Below are positions 14,700 through 18,851 of a stretch of DNA of 18,851 bases, in pieces (position 1 is the stretch's first letter; each line of letters begins with the position of its first letter). Where the stretch lies: contig CAZNYF010000038.1 in the NCBI GenBank assembly GCA_964577195.1, positions 1 to 18,851 on the forward strand, written 5' to 3'. The stretch is from HyVt-560 sp964577195 (GTDB lineage Bacteria > Pseudomonadota > Gammaproteobacteria > UWMA-0217). Made by a program: the position numbers and the translations under genes. The notes under the pieces were generated by a model. The model did no database searches. It saw only the letters and a program-made list of their open reading frames with translations, and was not told the origin of the DNA.

Positions 14700-15179
14700 A
14701 TGACTCAAACTATCCGTTCAATTGTTTTCTCGGCTCTGCTTTTTATGCAGATGTCCTCCGTCATGGCGGATTCCTCTTTGCTAGATTTGAGCAAGTATCA
14801 AGGCAAAGCGGTGTATCTCGATTTTTGGGCATCCTGGTGCCAGCCATGCAAAAAATCCTTTCCGTGGATGCAAGAGATGCATTCTAAATATGCCGAACAA
14901 GGCTTGCATATTATCGCCGTCAATCTCGATGAAGACGCTGCCGATGCTGACCGCTTTTTAAAGCAGTATCCTGTGGATTTCGAAATAATCCGTGATCCAG
15001 ATGCCACGCTGGTTGAGCAATTCGCACTCAAAGGCATGCCCACTGCATTTTTGTTTGATACTGGCGGGAAGCTGGTCAGTCGGCATATCGGTTTTAGCAA
15101 AAAAAAGCAGGCAAAGTACGAAGCTGAAATTATCAAGCTGGTAGCGGGTGTTAACCAGAGTGCGAAGGTGAATCCATGA
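14700..15179 (+). CDS. Exported TlpA/ResA-like thioredoxin-fold protein
   Basis: Thiol-disulfide oxidoreductase, 159 residues, probably periplasmic. A signal peptide (1-23, IRSIVFSALLFMQMSSVMA) precedes the thioredoxin fold: VYLDFWASWCQPCKKSFPWM with the active-site pair Cys47 and Cys50, IIAVNLDED, and the cis-proline loop KGMPTAFLFD (Pro114). The WCQPC site and LDFWASWC are typical of reducing TlpA/ResA proteins that feed electrons to periplasmic targets. The ATG at 14700 is preferred over the TTG at 14688 because GAGG lies seven bases upstream and the signal peptide starts cleanly. The stop overlaps the next start as ATGA, so the ApbE-family protein is translationally coupled. Confidence 0.9.
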   Translation: MTQTIRSIVFSALLFMQMSSVMADSSLLDLSKYQGKAVYLDFWASWCQPCKKSFPWMQEMHSKYAEQGLHIIAVNLDEDAADADRFLKQYPVDFEIIRDPDATLVEQFALKGMPTAFLFDTGGKLVSRHIGFSKKKQAKYEAEIIKLVAGVNQSAKVNP

Positions 15180-16162
15180 ATTTAATGCTAAAAACACTGC
15201 GCATTAATCGGTTGCTCCCACCGGAGCGTTCAACAAGCTGCATAAGAATAACAGCACACCAAATGGCGAAAAACATACCTGAGTATTCTGTTAAGCAAAC
15301 GGCTCGTCACTGGCTCGGTGAGTTTTCTGCGATGGCGAGTCCGTGCCAATTGCTGTTGGATGGCGGCGACCGAATCACCGCGCAGCGATTGACTGGGCTA
15401 GTGCAATCGGAAGCTGCTCGCATAGAGCAAAAATTTAGCCGCTATCGTGACGATAATATTATTCATGCGATCAATCACGCCGATGGCAAGCCGATCAAGG
15501 TCGATGAAGAAACGACGCTGTTGCTAGATTTTGCAGATCAATGCTTTGAACTCAGTGATGGCATGTTCGATGTGACTTCAGGCATTTTGCGCCAAGCGTG
15601 GCGCTTTGATGGTAGTGATCAAATTCCTTCTGCGGCAAAGATTCAGCGTTTAATGAAAAGTATCGGCTGGCAGCACGTGCGTTGGGAATCGCCACAGCTT
15701 CAATTGCTTCCAGATATGGAAATCGACCTTGGCGGAATTGGCAAAGAATATGCTGTAGACCAGTGTTTTGGAATACTCAAACAGCAAACGGATTTACCAT
15801 TTTTACTCAATTTTGGCGGGGATTTACGCGCTAGTGGCATGCAAACTTCTGGAAGCCCCTGGCAAATTGGCATCGAAAACCCCGATATGCAGGATCTTGC
15901 CAGCAGTAGAATCGAGATAGGCCGGGGCGCGCTGGCAACCAGCGGGGACTCGCGCCGATTTTTACGGCGAAACGGTAAGCGTTATAGTCACATTCTCAAT
16001 CCTAAAACGGGTTGGCCGGTAGAAAACGCACCGCGTTCCATCACTGTCGCCGCAGCGACGACCATAGAAGCTGGAATGCTCGCAACTTTCGCCTCTTTGC
16101 AAGGAAAAGCTGCAACCAGGTTTCTTGAGCAGCAGCAAGTCCAATTTTGGTTGTTGCAATAG
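15176..16162 (+). CDS. apbE: ApbE-family protein (FAD:protein FMN transferase-like) with atypical metal site
   Basis: ApbE proteins transfer FMN from FAD to Thr in target flavoproteins, with magnesium. Recognisable motifs: SRYRDDNIIHAIN (88-100), DGMFDVTSGILRQAWRFD (128-145), DLGGIGKEYAVD (184-195), LNFGGDLRASG (211-221), ALATSGD (252-258) and HILNPKTGWPVE (272-283). The usual C-terminal ADALAT motif, whose Asp binds the metal, reads AGMLAT here (299-304): Gly300 replaces Asp and Thr304 is kept. The protein is 328 residues with no signal peptide or lipobox, although classical ApbE is an exported lipoprotein. The 15176 start is chosen for the ATGA overlap; Met30 is an alternative. The FMN target is not in view. 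Confidence 0.9.
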   Translation: MNLMLKTLRINRLLPPERSTSCIRITAHQMAKNIPEYSVKQTARHWLGEFSAMASPCQLLLDGGDRITAQRLTGLVQSEAARIEQKFSRYRDDNIIHAINHADGKPIKVDEETTLLLDFADQCFELSDGMFDVTSGILRQAWRFDGSDQIPSAAKIQRLMKSIGWQHVRWESPQLQLLPDMEIDLGGIGKEYAVDQCFGILKQQTDLPFLLNFGGDLRASGMQTSGSPWQIGIENPDMQDLASSRIEIGRGALATSGDSRRFLRRNGKRYSHILNPKTGWPVENAPRSITVAAATTIEAGMLATFASLQGKAATRFLEQQQVQFWLLQ

Positions 16163-16183
16163 CAGTAGTCTAGATGCCCTGTA

Positions 16184-16212
16184 TTGATATCAACGGGAAT
16201 TGCCCCCATTAT
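16184..16212 (+). promoter_or_regulatory. Possible sigma-70 promoter of nadA
   Basis: TTGATA (16184-16189, 5 of 6 consensus bases), a 17-bp spacer and CATTAT (16207-16212, 4 of 6) lie 27 bp before the nadA ATG in the 77-bp gap after the ApbE gene. Fit of boxes and position is good, but untested. Confidence 0.45.
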
Positions 16213-16239
16213 CTACTCAACTAGGTAAACACCAATTTC

Positions 16240-17301
16240 ATGACTTCAGAAATCGTACTTTCGCCATTTTCTATCCCTATTGTAGAACCCAATACGAAAG
16301 ATATTCTCGCCTCGGTGCCGGATTACTCGCCTGCAGAAAAACGAGCGGTTATCGCCGAGATAAAGGCTGAGCTAAAACGCCAGAATGCAGTCTTGGTTGC
16401 GCATTATTATACTGATTCTGATTTACAGAAAATCGCCGAAGAAACGGGCGGCTATGTGTCCGATTCTTTGGATATGGCGCGTTTTGGTAAGGAGCATTCC
16501 GCCGACACCTTGATTGTCGCCGGGGTACGTTTTATGGGTGAGACGGCCAAAATCCTCACTCCAGAAAAACGCATTTTGATGCCAACCCTGGAGGCAGAAT
16601 GCTCGCTGGATCTTGGTTGCCCCATCAAAGAGTTCAGTGAATTCTGCGATCAGCATCCAGACCGTACGGTAGTGGTGTATGCCAATACCAGTGCCGAGGT
16701 AAAAGCACGCGCAGATTACGTGGTGACCTCTAGTATCGGCGTGAGTTTAATCGAGCATCTCGATGCAGAAGGCCATAAGATTTTATGGGCGCCCGATAAG
16801 CATCTTGGTCGCTATATCCAGCAAGTGACCGATGCCGATATGATCCTCTGGAACGGCGCTTGTGTAGTACATGAGGAGTTCAAAACCCGTGCGCTGGGCA
16901 ACCTGATTGAGCAATATCCCGATGCCGCAATCCTGGTGCATCCAGAATCTCCCGAGAGCGTAAGAAATGTCGCAAATGTGATCGGTTCCACAACTCAGCT
17001 AATCAAAGCAGCCCAAACTCTGCCTAACAAGCGAATAATCGTTGCAACCGACAACGGCATATTTTACAAGATGCAACAAGCAGCACCCGATAAAGAGTTA
17101 ATTGAGGCTCCAACCGGTGGGGCAGGCGCGACATGTAGAAGTTGTGCGCATTGTCCGTGGATGGCGATGAACAGTCTCGACAGTCTTTTGAAAGTACTGA
17201 AAACAGGTGAAAACGAGATTCATGTGGAGGAATCGATCAGGCTTAAAGCCTTGCGATCCACCAATCGAATGATCGAATTTTCCAAAACACTCGTGAATTA
17301 G
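16240..17301 (+). CDS. nadA: Quinolinate synthase A NadA
   Basis: Condenses iminoaspartate with dihydroxyacetone phosphate to quinolinate in de novo NAD synthesis, using an oxygen-sensitive [4Fe-4S] cluster. 353 residues, like E. coli (347). All three cluster cysteines are kept: Cys121 in EAECSLDLGC, Cys208 in WNGACVVHEEF, and Cys305 in CRSCAHCPWM, which also keeps the extra CxxC pair. Substrate motifs include VAHYYTDSDLQ, VSDSLDMA, VAGVRFMGETAKIL, YANTSAEVKARADYVVTSS, WAPDKHLG and HPESP. nadB is not adjacent. The start is the only sensible ATG, with a weak ribosome binding site. The gene appears monocistronic, with a possible promoter before it and a hairpin after it. Confidence 0.97.
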   Translation: MTSEIVLSPFSIPIVEPNTKDILASVPDYSPAEKRAVIAEIKAELKRQNAVLVAHYYTDSDLQKIAEETGGYVSDSLDMARFGKEHSADTLIVAGVRFMGETAKILTPEKRILMPTLEAECSLDLGCPIKEFSEFCDQHPDRTVVVYANTSAEVKARADYVVTSSIGVSLIEHLDAEGHKILWAPDKHLGRYIQQVTDADMILWNGACVVHEEFKTRALGNLIEQYPDAAILVHPESPESVRNVANVIGSTTQLIKAAQTLPNKRIIVATDNGIFYKMQQAAPDKELIEAPTGGAGATCRSCAHCPWMAMNSLDSLLKVLKTGENEIHVEESIRLKALRSTNRMIEFSKTLVN

Positions 17302-17307
17302 CGCACA

Positions 17308-17334
17308 GCCGCTAATCCGGGATAGATTAGCGGC
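17308..17334. terminator. Strong hairpin after nadA, without U tract
   Basis: GCCGCTAATC and GATTAGCGGC form a perfect 10-bp stem around CGGGATA, beginning six bases after the nadA stop. No T run follows on either strand, so it may protect the 3' end or act as a weak or factor-assisted terminator rather than an intrinsic one. Confidence 0.5.
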
Positions 17335-17384
17335 AATACACCATCATAAGGAAGCGGTGGTTTGTGTTCGCATCAGGAGTTTTT

Positions 17385-18503
17385 ATGGACACGCACAAGC
17401 CCAAAATACCGCTTTCGGTATTTCGGAAAATGGTGAATGCACTGTCACCCGCAGAGCTTGCCAAGCTACCGCCTGAGCAGCTGCCTGAACGCATACCTGT
17501 TGATTTCTTAGAAACCCTTCCCGTAGAAACTTCGCTAGCGATTGATGAACTCATCATGGCGCAGCAAATGGCGCTTCTACAGGCGCGAAAGTCATTGGCA
17601 GTTCGCTATGGTAGTGAAGTTGCGCGCGCCATTACTCTCTCCCAACGTAGTTTGGAAGGAACGGTGGCGGGAGAATTACGCCGTAAGCTGACGCGCCTGC
17701 GGAATCGACGTATTGCCAGTTCAAGTAAACTCAATATCAATCTGGCAATTGAATTACTCGACCAGCTAGAGACCAATCGCAATTTAACCCATCAACTTAT
17801 GGATGATCATCGGGGTTTGATTAAGGCGCGCCAAAAGCTACGTGGCAAGCTTTTTCAGTTGCCTTCCTCGCATGATGAATTGCAACAAGCTGATGACAAG
17901 CTTGCGACTCAAAGCAAAGATCTCTGTGACCTGGCAGGACATTACTATGCTGAACGATGCGAGCTTTGCCTGATTGTGATGGACGGTTATCTGCGGCTCC
18001 AAAATAAGCGCAGTGGTTTAAAGCAGGCAATCAGTCATCGTGTTAACACGCTCACGGGTTACGCTCATCAGAAGGAGCATGATTTTGGCCGGCAGGATGG
18101 GCAAAAGTTACACAATGAAGTTCGTTCCTTATTTGGCAAAATGAGAGATCACGATTTTGTTGTGGATGAATCGGAGTTGACCTACTGGTTGGATATTGTG
18201 CTTGAGTTTTCAATGTTCCGACGCAAGAAATCGCGTTATGAGTCTTTAGCCATCAAGGCAGAAACCACTTTGTCAGCTTTCATTAAGCAACATTTTGAAC
18301 GCCTCAAGGGTGAGCATGCTGACCTGCGTTCCAATCGCTATGCACCTGTTCCCGTGGAACGTGGAGATGAATTTGAGCAGGGGAGCCAGCAATTTTTAAA
18401 TAGCTATTTCGGGCGCCGGCAGGAAGAGTTAAGTCATCAGACCTGTATCCCCGCGACAGATCGTCATTACGCTCTACGTAGAGCGCAGAGAATTTTGGGA
18501 TAG
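17385..18503 (+). CDS. Helical protein of unknown function, 372 residues
   Basis: I recognise no family. ATG at 17385 has AGGAG six bases before it, so it is preferred over the start at 17364 (adds MFASGVF). The protein is soluble, has no signal or membrane segment, and looks almost all helical. Residues 28-47 are proline-spaced (LPPEQLPERIPVDFLETLP). Then come long charged helices: a very basic stretch GELRRKLTRLRNRRIASSSK (96-115) that could bind nucleic acid or acidic lipid, a coiled-coil-prone part (about 120-185), a Cys pair in ERCELCL (190-196), and a basic, aromatic C-terminal region (RRKKSRYES, LNSYFGRRQEE, HYALRRAQRILG). It stands alone after nadA. Confidence 0.8.
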   Translation: MDTHKPKIPLSVFRKMVNALSPAELAKLPPEQLPERIPVDFLETLPVETSLAIDELIMAQQMALLQARKSLAVRYGSEVARAITLSQRSLEGTVAGELRRKLTRLRNRRIASSSKLNINLAIELLDQLETNRNLTHQLMDDHRGLIKARQKLRGKLFQLPSSHDELQQADDKLATQSKDLCDLAGHYYAERCELCLIVMDGYLRLQNKRSGLKQAISHRVNTLTGYAHQKEHDFGRQDGQKLHNEVRSLFGKMRDHDFVVDESELTYWLDIVLEFSMFRRKKSRYESLAIKAETTLSAFIKQHFERLKGEHADLRSNRYAPVPVERGDEFEQGSQQFLNSYFGRRQEELSHQTCIPATDRHYALRRAQRILG

Positions 18504-18573
18504 TGGGTAATCACCCTTGAATGCGGCGTACTAGATTTAATCTGTCAGAAAAGCAGAACTAATTCTCACTTTC

Positions 18574-18732
18574 ATGCTCGAAAGAGGAAAGCAGTCAGGG
18601 AAAAAGGCGAGTCTTCCAATGAATGTTTGGAAAGAGGAGCTTTTAAAAAATGGTGCGTCCTTGCACCTAAGCAGTAGTTACCCGGATGTAATCAGAATGG
18701 CGGAGGGCTTAATCAAAGCCATTCTTGATTGA
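18574..18732 (+). CDS. Candidate 52-residue small protein
   Basis: ATG at 18574 to TGA at 18730-18732. The N terminus is basic (MLERGKQSGKKASLP), and the rest looks helical and protein-like (MNVWKEELLKNG, YPDVIRMAEGLIKAILD). An internal ATG at 18619 would give 37 residues. Neither start has a strong ribosome binding site, and I recognise no family. The preceding 70 bases (18504-18573) hold only a short GGGT/ACCC hairpin (18505-18516). Confidence 0.35.
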   Translation: MLERGKQSGKKASLPMNVWKEELLKNGASLHLSSSYPDVIRMAEGLIKAILD

Positions 18733-18746
18733 CTGTTTTTATAATT

Positions 18747-18851
18747 ATGTCCGTTCAACTGATTGTTATCTTCGCTAACCAGAGCACTGGTGACAAGCTG
18801 GAAACAATTCAGGCTGACAATCAGTCACACTTTTCTGGCAAAATAAGCGAG
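18747..18851 (+). CDS. Candidate start of a gene running off the window
   Basis: ATG at 18747 opens a frame that stays open to the last base (35 codons, beginning MSVQLIVIFANQSTGDKLE). There is no ribosome binding site, and a TATAAT box sits directly before the ATG, so the frame may be accidental. No family recognised. Confidence 0.27.
   Translation, partial: MSVQLIVIFANQSTGDKLETIQADNQSHFSGKISE

Noticed and set aside
15137..15147. GCTGGTAGCGG, similar to the RfaH-recruiting ops element
   Set aside because: It lies inside the thioredoxin-like coding sequence near its 3' end; ops elements sit in untranslated leaders of long operons. Likely chance.
18740..18745. Perfect -10 box TATAAT
   Set aside because: No -35 box at suitable spacing, and a transcript starting about seven bases later would begin after the only nearby ATG (18747).

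Overview
The window looks like chromosomal DNA of a free-living, probably aquatic gammaproteobacterium. Supporting signs are a ChpA/ChpC pilus-chemotaxis pair, RfaH, RsmE, a ComEA-like DNA-binding protein, a DctQM TRAP transporter, ValS, IlvE and NadA, all with Gram-negative-type ribosome binding sites. It is a draft assembly: exactly 100 N (3509-3608) interrupt one gene. No rRNA, tRNA, CRISPR array, insertion sequence or phage gene was seen.

Layout. 1-2310 (+): the 3' part of a ChpA-like hybrid kinase overlapping a CheW-like chpC. 2362-2436: a REP-type palindrome in the convergent gap. 3239-3738 (-): a gap-interrupted, possibly DUF72-like gene, a 25-codon small ORF and rsmE, closely packed. 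3844-5113 (+): rfaH and cysC. 5160-6435 (-): comEA-like gene and a short-chain dehydrogenase. 6508-6801 (+): a small protein with a run of seven prolines. 6832-7758 (-) and 7905-10667 (+): divergent ilvE and valS. 10668-10991: an A+T-rich spacer with a terminator, an inverted repeat and a possible promoter. 10992-12404 (+): an animal-type haem peroxidase (peroxicin-like). 12444-14482 (-): dctQ and dctM, whose junction holds a long inverted repeat and a small ORF. 14536-16162 (+): possible small membrane ORF, TlpA-like thioredoxin and an ApbE-family protein. 16240-17301 (+): nadA. 17385-18503 (+): a helical protein of unknown function. 18504-18851: two unproven ORFs.

How genes may work together. 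ChpA and ChpC would signal for type IV pili; the ComEA-like protein could bind DNA brought in by such pili, but the two loci are not one operon. RfaH next to a stand-alone APS kinase suggests sulfated surface polysaccharide. IlvE makes valine and ValS charges it onto tRNA. The thioredoxin-like and ApbE-family genes overlap by ATGA and are surely co-translated.

The most unusual features are: the near-perfect inverted repeat between dctQ and dctM, which could hide the dctM ribosome binding site; the cytosolic-looking, A+T-rich animal-type peroxidase; the ApbE-family protein with glycine at the usual metal-binding aspartate; and several small ORFs at gene junctions. I found no clear multi-gene system that I could call wholly new.
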